DNA of 39,862 bases from Symbiobacterium thermophilum (lineage in GTDB: Bacteria > Bacillota > Sulfobacillia > DYFQ01). Position numbers and translations under genes: made by a program. The notes under the pieces are model-generated. The model made no database searches. It saw nothing but the letters and a program-made list of their open reading frames with translations, and was not told the DNA's origin. Shown piece by piece: positions 33,130-39,862 of this stretch. Position 1 is the stretch's first letter. The number at the start of each line of letters is the position of its first letter. The stretch spans positions 1 through 39,862 of the forward strand of contig DYFQ01000028.1 of NCBI GenBank assembly GCA_020725105.1, read 5' to 3'.

Positions 33130-35482
33130 CGCTGACCGTAACACGCTGGCCAGGCTGTGGGCCAAGAGCCCGGTGGCCGGCCAGGCCCGCGGCGAGGGGC
33201 TGACCGAGCACACGGTAGCCGTGCTGCGGCGGCTGTCTGGTCTCTACCGCACCCTGCCGGGACTGACCCAGGCGGTGGGCGAGCCGAGGCTCTGGCACCG
33301 GGCGTTCTGGGCCTGCGTCCTGCACGACCTTGGGAAGGCTGCGGCGGGGTTCCAGCGCCAGCTTGGAGGTGCGGCCAGGCGCTGGGGGCACCGGCACGAG
33401 GTGCTGTCCCTCGCCTTCGTCGACTGGGCGCTCCCTGGCGACCCCCACGGCCGGGCCTGGGTGGCTTCTGGGGTGGCTTCTCACCACCGGGACCGCGACG
33501 AACTGACCCGGCTCTACCCACTGCCTGCCGGCGGCGACGATCTGGGCGATGGTGACGATCCCATCCTCAGACTGATTGGCGAGGTGAGTGACGAGGCGGC
33601 AGGCGCGCTGGGCCGCTGGCTCCTGTGGCAGGTCCCGGAGTTGGTCCGAGAATGCGGGTTGCCCGGGGTCGAGTGACACGTCGAGCTCCCCGCCGACCCC
33701 GCACAGGACTTCCGCCAGCGGGCGGCAGATCGGGTCCAGGCCTGCCTCTTGGCGTATCACCGGCTGGTCCGGGACCTCGGCGCCCAGCCGGCAGCGTCCC
33801 GCGAGAACCTGGCGGCGCTAGCTCTCCGGGGGCTGGTGGTGATGGCCGACCATACCGCATCCGCGGGCGTCGACCCGGCCGTTGCCGACCTGGGCGAACC
33901 GCTGGCTGTCGCCGCCCGCCTGGGCCTGCCTGGTCGGGAGGCCCTTTACGGGCACCAGCTCCGGGTCACCGATTGCCGGAGCCACGCCCTGCTGGTTGCG
34001 CCCACCGGGAGTGGCAAGACGGAAGCAGGGCTGCTGTGGGCTTCTTCCGTGGGGAGCGCGGCCGGCGCAGGGGGGCGGGTCTTCTACGTTCTTCCCTACC
34101 AGGCCAGCCTCAACGCCATGTACGACCGGCTGGGCGGCCACTTTCCAGGGCGGGTGGCCCTGCAGCACTCGCGGGCTTTGCAGGCGCTCTATCGCAGGCT
34201 GCTGGAAGGGGGCGACGATCCGCGGGATGCCGCGGCCACCGCCCACCGCCAGAAAGCCCTCAGCCGGCTACACCACCATCCCATCCGGGTCCTCACCCCT
34301 TACCAGTTGCTCCGCGCCGCCTTCCGGCTGAAAGGCTACGAGGCCCTCTTGACTGACGCGGCCGGCGGTCGGTTCGTGCTGGACGAAATACACGCCTACG
34401 ACACCAGGCGGCTGGGCATGATCTTGGCCACCATGGACTACCTTGCCCGTAATCTCGGCGGTCGCTTCCTGGTGATGTCGGCCACGCTGCCGGGGGTGCT
34501 GCGCCGGTTGCTCCGGGAGGTGCTCGGCGAGGCGGCGGAAGTGAGGGCAGACGCCAGCCTCTACCAGGCCTACTCCAGGCACGTCATCAGGCTCGAACGA
34601 GGCCAGGTTACCGATAGTGCCGTAGCCCGACGCATCGCCGGCGCTGCCCGGAGCGGCAAAGCGGTCCTGGTGGTGTGCAATGTGGTGGAGACCGCCAAGC
34701 GGGTGAGGGACCAGCTTGTCTCCCTGCTGGAGGGCACCGGGGTCCCCGTGTGGCTGCTGCACAGCCGCTTTACCGCCCGGGACCGCTTCCGAAAGGAGCA
34801 GCAACTGCTAGCCGCCATGGGAACCCGCCGCCGGGCCGCTGAGGGCTGCCCCCTGGTCCTCGTTGCCACGCAGGTGGTCGAGGTCAGCCTGGACATCGAC
34901 TTTGATCTGCTCTACACCGAGCCGGCACCTCTGGAGTCCCTTGCCCAGCGATTCGGCCGCGTGAACCGGGCGCGGCGGCTGCCGGCGGCCGACGTATGCG
35001 TCCTCACCGAGCCCCAGGACGGGCAGGGAGTCTATGCCGGTAGCTACGTCGAGGCGGCCCTGGAAGTCGTCAGGCAGCATGCCGGGGCGCGGGTAGACGA
35101 GTCGCGCCTGGACGTCTGGCTGGACTCAATCTACTCCGGACCGGTCGGCCAGAACTGGGCCGACGAGGTCAGGCACTGGCGGCGGCAGTTCGTGGACGCC
35201 TGTTTGAAGGATCTCAGGGCCTTTCAGTCGAGCCCGGAACTGGCGGATGCCTTTGACGAGATGTTCGACGGTACCGAGGTGGTTCCTGATTGCCTGGCCG
35301 CGGAGCACTCACGGCTACTGCGAGAGGATGCCCTGCGGGCCAGTGAACTGCTGGTTCCCATCTCCTTCCGGCAGCTCTGGAGGCTCAGGCGGGCCGGCAG
35401 GGTGATGCGGTCGGCGGATGACGTTCTGGTTGCCTGCGTGCCCTACGATCCCGACCGCGGCCTGGACCTCGCCCAGGGCTAG
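33116..35482 (+). pseudogene. cas3: cas3 (HD nuclease-helicase) interrupted by an in-frame TGA
   Basis: Cas3 is the DNA-degrading motor of type I systems. One frame runs from the ATG at 33116 to 35482, broken only by a TGA at 33674-33676 (codon 187). Before it are the HD residues: His32 (EHTVAV), His70/Asp71 (LHDLGK), His94 (GHRHE), His123/His124 (SHHRD). After it comes RGLVVMADHTASAG with Asp245, the final HD metal ligand. Then the helicase: Walker A APTGSGKT (295-302), DEIH (423-426), VMSATLP, and QRFGRVNRARR. Without the stop it would be a 789-residue fused Cas3 of normal size. The second part has no ribosome site; its first possible starts are TTG 33749 and ATG 33842. Nonsense mutation, read-through or sequencing error are the options. 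Confidence 0.85.
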
Positions 35483-35604
35483 CTCGGAACGCCCCGCCCT
35501 GTCAACGTATGTCAGGGGGCCTCTGTTAAAATATTTTCCCAACGGTCAGCGGTGTCTGGAGGCAACTGCTCCGGCCGAGGGAGGCGGGGGCGGTCCGGCA
35601 GCAC
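35483..35604 (+). promoter_or_regulatory. AT-rich gap between cas3 and cas1
   Basis: This is the largest gap in the second half of the locus. A short stem CCCTG/CAGGG (about 35497-35516) is followed by TTAAAATATTTT at 35526-35537, which contains a TAAAAT -10-like hexamer without a good -35 box. It could end the interference transcript, start the adaptation transcript, or both. Confidence 0.4.
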
Positions 35605-36606
35605 GTGGTGGTCGAGCGCTACGGCGCCTTCATTGGCAAGACCAGCGAGCGCCTGGTGGTGCGCGAGCAGAAGCGGGTCGTGGCGGAGGTCCCCTTCGCC
35701 GACCTGGAGCAGCTCACCATTGCCACGGGTGGGGCGGCCATTTCGGTGGACGCGATCCGGGCCTGTGTCGAGCACGGCGTCCAGATCAACTTCCTGTCGG
35801 GCGCCGGCCGGCCCTATGCCAAGGTCACCTCGCCCACGCTGCTGGGCACCGTGGTCACCAGGCGGGAGCAAATGCTGGCCTACACCGACCGGCGCGGGGT
35901 GGAGATCGCGCGGGCGGTGGTGGAAGGCAAGGTCCGCAACCAGGTCAACGTGCTCAAGTACTTCGCCAAGCACCGACGCAGGGCCGACCCGGCGCTGTAC
36001 GACCGCATCTACGCCGAGACCAGGTCGATGACGGAGATCCTGACCGAGGCGGCGCGGCTGGACGGCGAGCGCATCGATGACCTGCGGGCCCAGTTCTTGT
36101 CCGTCGAAGGCCGGGCGGCGCGGCGCTACTGGGACCTGGTGGGAGCGATCCTGGGCACCAAGGTGGAGTTTCCCGGCCGGGAGCACCGCGGCGCCGCCGA
36201 CCCGCTGAACGCCATGCTCAACTACGGCTACGGCATCCTGTACGGCGAGGGGTGGGGCGCGCTTCTGTTGGCCGGGCTCGAACCCTTCGCCGGCTTCCTC
36301 CACGTCGACCGGCCGGGCAAGCCCAGCCTGGTGCTGGACTTCGTGGAGCAGTTTCGCCAGCAGGTGGTGGACCGCCCGGTGGTGGCCGCCCTCAGCCGGG
36401 GCTACCAGCCCAAGCTGGTTGAGGGCCGGCTGGACGAGGCGAGCCGGCGCGAGGTGGCCCGCCTGGTGCGGGAGCGCCTGGAGTCGTCTGAGACGCACCA
36501 GGGCAAGAAGCACCGACTGAAGACCGTTGTCCACCTGCAGGCCAGGGCCCTGGCCGGTTTCCTGCGGGGGGAGGGCAAGTACCGCGCCTTCGTGGGCGCG
36601 TGGTGA
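35605..36606 (+). CDS. cas1: Cas1, CRISPR integrase
   Basis: Cas1 with Cas2 inserts new spacers at the leader end of the array. The 333-residue protein has the N-terminal beta domain and a helical catalytic domain with the metal ligands Glu168 (LSVEGRAARRYW), His233 (GFLHVDRPGK) and Asp245 (SLVLDFVEQFR). All key residues are present and it looks fully functional. The GTG start at 35605 has a GAGGGAGG ribosome site about 20 bases away, rather far; no better start is seen. It opens the adaptation block cas1-cas2-cas4-csa1. Confidence 0.95.
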   Translation: MVVERYGAFIGKTSERLVVREQKRVVAEVPFADLEQLTIATGGAAISVDAIRACVEHGVQINFLSGAGRPYAKVTSPTLLGTVVTRREQMLAYTDRRGVEIARAVVEGKVRNQVNVLKYFAKHRRRADPALYDRIYAETRSMTEILTEAARLDGERIDDLRAQFLSVEGRAARRYWDLVGAILGTKVEFPGREHRGAADPLNAMLNYGYGILYGEGWGALLLAGLEPFAGFLHVDRPGKPSLVLDFVEQFRQQVVDRPVVAALSRGYQPKLVEGRLDEASRREVARLVRERLESSETHQGKKHRLKTVVHLQARALAGFLRGEGKYRAFVGAW

Positions 36607-36610
36607 CGCC

Positions 36611-36883
36611 GTGACCACCCTGGTGATCTACGACATCCCCGACGACCGGATCCGCGACCGGATGGCCACGGCCTGCAAGGACTACGGGCTGGTGCGTATC
36701 CAGTACAGCGCGTTCCTGGGGGAACTCAACCACAACCGCCGGGAAGAACTGGCCTACCGGCTGCGCCACACGCTGGGGCGGAACGAGGGCAACGTCCAGC
36801 TTTTCCCCATCTGTGACAAGGACGTGCGGCTGCGGGTGGAGATCGAGGGCGAGCGTCGCCGCTCGGAGCGGGTGGAACCGTGA
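36611..36883 (+). CDS. cas2: Cas2, spacer-acquisition partner of Cas1
   Basis: The 90-residue protein has the ferredoxin-like Cas2 start TLVIYDIPDDRIRDRMATACKDYGLVRIQYSAF, with Asp8 at the end of the first strand, and the later NVQLFPICDKD strand. The GTG at 36611 follows the cas1 stop by four bases. The end is basic (ERRRSERVEP) and its stop overlaps the cas4 GTG by four bases (GTGA). Cas2 dimers bridge two Cas1 dimers in the integration complex. Confidence 0.94.
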   Translation: MTTLVIYDIPDDRIRDRMATACKDYGLVRIQYSAFLGELNHNRREELAYRLRHTLGRNEGNVQLFPICDKDVRLRVEIEGERRRSERVEP

Positions 36884-37506
36884 GCGAAGGCTGGCGGGAG
36901 CCGGGCATCGAGCTCAGGGTGTCCGACGTCAAGCAGTACGTGTACTGCCCGCGGATACCGTACTACCACAACGTGCTCCCGGTGGAGCGCAAGGTAACCT
37001 ACAAGATGCAGGCCGCCAGGGTGGAGCACGAAGTCCTGGACCGGCTGGAGAAGCGCCGGAGCCTGGTCAAGTACGGGCTGGACCTGGGGGAGCGCCGGTT
37101 CCACGTTCCCCTGTACTCGCCCCGGCTGGGCCTGCACGGCCTGCTGGACTGCCTGGTGGTCACGCCGGCCGGGCACTTTCCCGTGGAGTTCAAGGTCACC
37201 TCTGGCGAGCCGGCCGTGGGCCACAAGTACCAGCTGGTGGCCTACGCCATGCTGGTGGAGGAATGCATGCGCGTGACCGTGCGCCACGGCTTTCTGGTCC
37301 TGGTGCCCGGCCGCCGCATCGTGGAGGTGCCGATCATGCCGGGGGCCCGGCTGCACGTGAAGCGGCTTCTGGGCGCGGTGCGGCGCCTGGTGGAAGCAGG
37401 CAGGCTGCCGGCGGCCACGCGGGTGCGGGGGCGCTGCACCGACTGCGAGTACCGCAACTACTGCCTGGACGTGGCCCCCGGCGGCCGGGTGATGCTACTG
37501 CGGTGA
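36880..37506 (+). CDS. cas4: Cas4, Fe-S nuclease for prespacer trimming
   Basis: Cas4 is a RecB-like nuclease that checks the PAM and trims new spacers. The 208-residue protein has the four cluster cysteines: Cys23 (YVYCPRIPYY), and Cys186, Cys189 and Cys195 (CTDCEYRNYC). The nuclease residues are Asp90 (GLLDCLV), Glu103 and Lys105 (PVEFKVT) and Gln118/Tyr122 (YQLVAYAML). All are intact. The GTG start overlaps the cas2 stop. Confidence 0.94.
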   Translation: MSEGWREPGIELRVSDVKQYVYCPRIPYYHNVLPVERKVTYKMQAARVEHEVLDRLEKRRSLVKYGLDLGERRFHVPLYSPRLGLHGLLDCLVVTPAGHFPVEFKVTSGEPAVGHKYQLVAYAMLVEECMRVTVRHGFLVLVPGRRIVEVPIMPGARLHVKRLLGAVRRLVEAGRLPAATRVRGRCTDCEYRNYCLDVAPGGRVMLLR

Positions 37507-37562
37507 ACGTGACCGGCCAGGCGGGGCCCGCGGCGGAGGACCGGGGGGGACAGGAGGGTAGC

Positions 37563-38492
37563 ATGTATTTCTTTTCGGACGAGGAGCGCAAGTACCTGCT
37601 CCGAGGTCTGGTTCCGCGGGCCAGGCAGGCCGGCGTGGCCGAGGAGCTTCGGGGCTGGAACTGGCACCAGCCGCCCGTGGAACCGGTCTATGACGTCAGG
37701 CTCGGCCTGTGGGAGGTGGCGGGTAAGTACTGCCCGACAGGGCGCGATCTGTACCTCCGGCGGGTGCAGGGAGTACGGCGGCCCCCCAATCTGGCCATGG
37801 TGGCCGGTGGCCTGTTCCACGCCGTGCTGGTGGCCGTCATCACCCGGGCCAAGCGGTTGCTGTACACGGAGGGAGTCGAAGGCTACCGGCGCGCGCTGGA
37901 ACACTTGCGGTCGCCGGAGGAGCTGGCGCGCATAGTGGCGGAGCACGTGGCCGGCCTGGAGCCCGCTAGAGCGGCCGACCTCGAGGCGCAGGCCGGTGCC
38001 CTCTGGCAGTTCGAGACGGATCGGATCGCCGCCCGAGTCCAGGAGGTTCTTTCCAGACACCCGTACCTCAACGAGGACGCCCTGGTGTTCCGGGCCATCC
38101 CCGTAGTGGTCGAGCAGAAGCTGGACGGCACGTTTCTGGGGCTGAGCCCCAATCTCAGCGCCGACGCCTTCATGGCGTCTGAGCCCGTGGTCATCGACCT
38201 GAAGTTCGGCGAGCCGGAACGCTTCCACCGGCTGACCACGGCCGGGTACGGGATGGTGATGGAGGCGGTGTACGACTATCCGGTGAACGTCGGCTGCATC
38301 GTGTACGCCCGGTACCGCGATGGCCGGTGGACGGTGCGGAAGGACCTGCACCTCATCGACGACGAACTCCGGCAGTGGTTTCTGGAGGAGCGGGACGAGA
38401 AGATGAGGATGGTGTTCGAGGAACTTGACCCGGCTGTGGCTGACGAATGCCCTCAGACGTGTCCGTACTTCTCGGAATGCCGTCCGGGGTAG
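37563..38492 (+). CDS. csa1: Csa1-type second Cas4-family protein
   Basis: The 309-residue protein matches Csa1 (Cas4-like protein mostly seen with I-A systems): FFSDEERKYLLRGLVPRAR start, EVAGKYCPTGRDLYLRRVQGVRRPPN (cluster cysteine and the family's Asp/Tyr block), RAIPVVVEQKLDGTFLGLSPNLSADAF, the nuclease strand VIDLKFGE, and the C-terminal cysteines CPQTCPYFSEC. The ATG at 37563 has AGGAGGG seven bases upstream; the open frame before it overlaps cas2 and cas4 out of frame. In Pyrococcus furiosus the two Cas4 proteins act on opposite ends of the prespacer, so the same division of work may hold here (inference). Confidence 0.88.
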   Translation: MYFFSDEERKYLLRGLVPRARQAGVAEELRGWNWHQPPVEPVYDVRLGLWEVAGKYCPTGRDLYLRRVQGVRRPPNLAMVAGGLFHAVLVAVITRAKRLLYTEGVEGYRRALEHLRSPEELARIVAEHVAGLEPARAADLEAQAGALWQFETDRIAARVQEVLSRHPYLNEDALVFRAIPVVVEQKLDGTFLGLSPNLSADAFMASEPVVIDLKFGEPERFHRLTTAGYGMVMEAVYDYPVNVGCIVYARYRDGRWTVRKDLHLIDDELRQWFLEERDEKMRMVFEELDPAVADECPQTCPYFSECRPG

Positions 38493-38785
38493 ACCGGTGT
38501 TAACGGCGGGAGCAGGGAGAAAACCGGATCAGGGCTACAGGTTTCGAAGATGCAGACGCGTGTCCGGCGTCAACGTGTTCGCCTGGTGGCAGTATCTGGT
38601 AGGGGGTGTGCAGGCGTTCGCATCCTGAACTAGGGTGTTCGGGTCATACCGCGGTTGTTTCAAAATTCGAAGATGGCCAGGGGTTTAGTACAGCGGGATC
38701 TCATTCGAGCGAAGAGCACGGCCAGGACGGGAGGTGGGAAGGTGAGGCCCAGGTACGGCGCACCAAACGACCGTGCCGGGGGTCG
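38493..38785 (+). promoter_or_regulatory. CRISPR leader
   Basis: The 293 bases between csa1 and the first repeat hold no gene. A perfect 10-base direct repeat, TTCGAAGATG, occurs at 38543-38552 and 38666-38675, 123 bases apart. A GNGTTCG motif recurs near 38575, 38613 and 38636. An AT-richer island (TTGTTTCAAAATTCGAAG, 38655-38672) may hold the array promoter, but I cannot pair -35 and -10 boxes. Confidence 0.75.
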
Positions 38786-39862
38786 GTTGCAGGTAGAGAC
38801 CCGTGTCGTAGGGGACTGAAAGACCAAAATCCAATCAGGAAAGGGGGAGAGTAGAATGCGTTGCAGGTAGAGACCCGTGTCGTAGGGGACTGAAAGTCCA
38901 CCGTGCTACCGTCTGGCAGGTGAAACGTTGCCTTGTTGCAGGTAGAGACCCGTGTCGTAGGGGACTGAAAGCAATAGGAGCGGCGGAAAAAGCCGTTGTC
39001 CACGTCAGTTGCAGGTAGAGACCCGTGTCGTAGGGGACTGAAAGCGTAGATACCCCTGGTCGAGCTAACCTGACGGTCAAAAGTTGCAGGTAGAGACCCG
39101 TGTCGTAGGGGACTGAAAGATTCCCTGGAAAGCCCCAGCTTCGCGGCCTGCTCGACGAAGTTGCAGGTAGAGACCCGTGTCGTAGGGGACTGAAAGTCGT
39201 GTTGCCAAGGGCGGTTGTACCTGCGAGGACGGTTGCAGGTAGAGACCCGTGTCGTAGGGGACTGAAAGCACCGCGTGGCACTGGCTGTGGGGCGCCGGCG
39301 TCAGTTGCAGGTAGAGACCCGTGTCGTAGGGGACTGAAAGTGATACTCCTCGTCGATCTCGGGCGTGGTCGCAAGCAGTTGCAGGTAGAGACCCGTGTCG
39401 TAGGGGACTGAAAGTAAGATCGTGCAGGCTATGCGAAAGCCTTACTGCGGTTGCAGGTAGAGACCCGTGTCGTAGGGGACTGAAAGACGTAATGTTGTGG
39501 ACGACGATATCTCTCTCGTATTCTGTTGCAGGTAGAGACCCGTGTCGTAGGGGACTGAAAGTTTCAGGTAACGCCGGGTCAGAGTTTTCTCTACCTCGTT
39601 GCAGGTAGAGACCCGTGTCGTAGGGGACTGAAAGATTCACCGCTAACACGTGTCGATGTACGCAGGATGCGTTGCAGGTAGAGACCCGTGTCGTAGGGGA
39701 CTGAAAGAGTAAGAGGGGAGGAAAGACTAGTGCCAAGGGTAAAGTTGCAGGTAGAGACCCGTGTCGTAGGGGACTGAAAGGCCACTATATCCATAAGCGC
39801 CGTCGCCAGCTTGAACCTGTTGCAGGTAGAGACCCGTGTCGTAGGGGACTGAAAGTTGACCC
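38786..39862 (+). CRISPR. CRISPR array, at least 15 repeats of 37 nt, continuing past the window
   Basis: Repeats of 37 bases start GTTGCAGGTA and end GGACTGAAAG. They begin at 38786, 38860, 38935, 39008, 39083, 39160, 39232, 39304, 39378, 39450, 39525, 39598, 39671, 39744 and 39819; all look identical. The 14 complete spacers are 35-40 bases long and all different; a fifteenth starts at 39856 and is cut by the window end. The repeat has no strong palindrome, as expected for Cas6 of I-A/I-B type. Transcription runs left to right: the leader is on the left and the last eight bases, ACTGAAAG, fit the usual crRNA 5' tag. No spacer matched the rest of the window by eye. Confidence 0.99.

Noticed and set aside
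33674-33750. Selenocysteine insertion at the cas3 TGA
   Set aside because: The position is not a catalytic cysteine site, no clear SECIS-like stem was recognised just after it, and no selenocysteine genes are in the window.
35495-35540. Intrinsic terminator after cas3 with TATTTT as its T run
   Set aside because: The T-containing stretch is some 15 bases away from the short CCCTG/CAGGG stem, too far for a normal terminator, so it is kept only as an undefined regulatory gap.
38835-39736. Minus-strand frames reading a repeated RHGSLPAT or PYDTGLYLQ pattern, like a repeat protein
   Set aside because: The pattern is only the translation of the CRISPR repeats read on the other strand.

Overview
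The window reads as a chromosomal segment of a GC-rich (roughly two thirds G+C by eye), probably thermophilic, Firmicutes-type bacterium. The pointers are a YteA-like TraR/DksA-type zinc-finger protein next to lspA, a DUF5665-like small membrane protein, strong AGGAGG-type ribosome binding sites with many GTG/TTG starts, sigma-A-like promoters, and a thermophile-style type I CRISPR locus. The taxon is inferred from gene content, not proven.

Left part (1-7.1 kb). It opens with the 3' end of an acyl-CoA ligase gene and a terminator hairpin. A complete IS607-type element follows: serine transposase TnpA, the RNA-guided nuclease TnpB, and a tail with three tandem GNRA-capped hairpins that is a good candidate for its omega RNA. 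Next come two lower-GC genes on the minus strand (a DCC-type thiol protein and a membrane protein), then a housekeeping run: DUF5665-like protein, YteA-like protein, lspA and an RluA/RluD-type pseudouridine synthase.

Middle (7.1-27.3 kb). This is a catabolic and transport region. It holds a large FAD/Fe-S oxidase with a methionine-rich tail and a promoter with a structured leader, a B12-binding radical SAM protein, and a threonine dehydratase-like PLP enzyme. An APH-type phosphotransferase and a frameshifted retropepsin-like gene follow, then a full branched-chain amino acid ABC transporter (livKHMGF). On the minus strand are a second PLP dehydratase-like enzyme and a zinc alcohol dehydrogenase, translationally coupled. 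After that come a DJ-1/PfpI protein, an enoyl-CoA hydratase/isomerase, an MFS exporter and an M28 peptidase. Two decayed fragments sit between these genes. Transporter, deaminating enzymes and oxidases together suggest amino-acid and organic-acid catabolism (inference).

Right part (27.5-39.9 kb). This is a complete type I CRISPR-Cas locus in one direction: cas6, a WYL-domain regulator, cas8 (Cst1-like), cas7, cas5, cas3, cas1, cas2, cas4, a second Cas4-family gene (csa1), a leader, and an array of at least 15 identical 37-nt repeats that runs off the window. The effector set is I-B (Cst/Tneap-like), but csa1 is usually seen with I-A. The most striking point is that cas3 is split by one in-frame TGA inside its HD nuclease domain. 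The reading frame is otherwise continuous and the last HD metal ligand lies after the stop, so the sequence predicts a CRISPR system that can adapt and bind but may lack target degradation unless the stop is read through or is a sequencing error.
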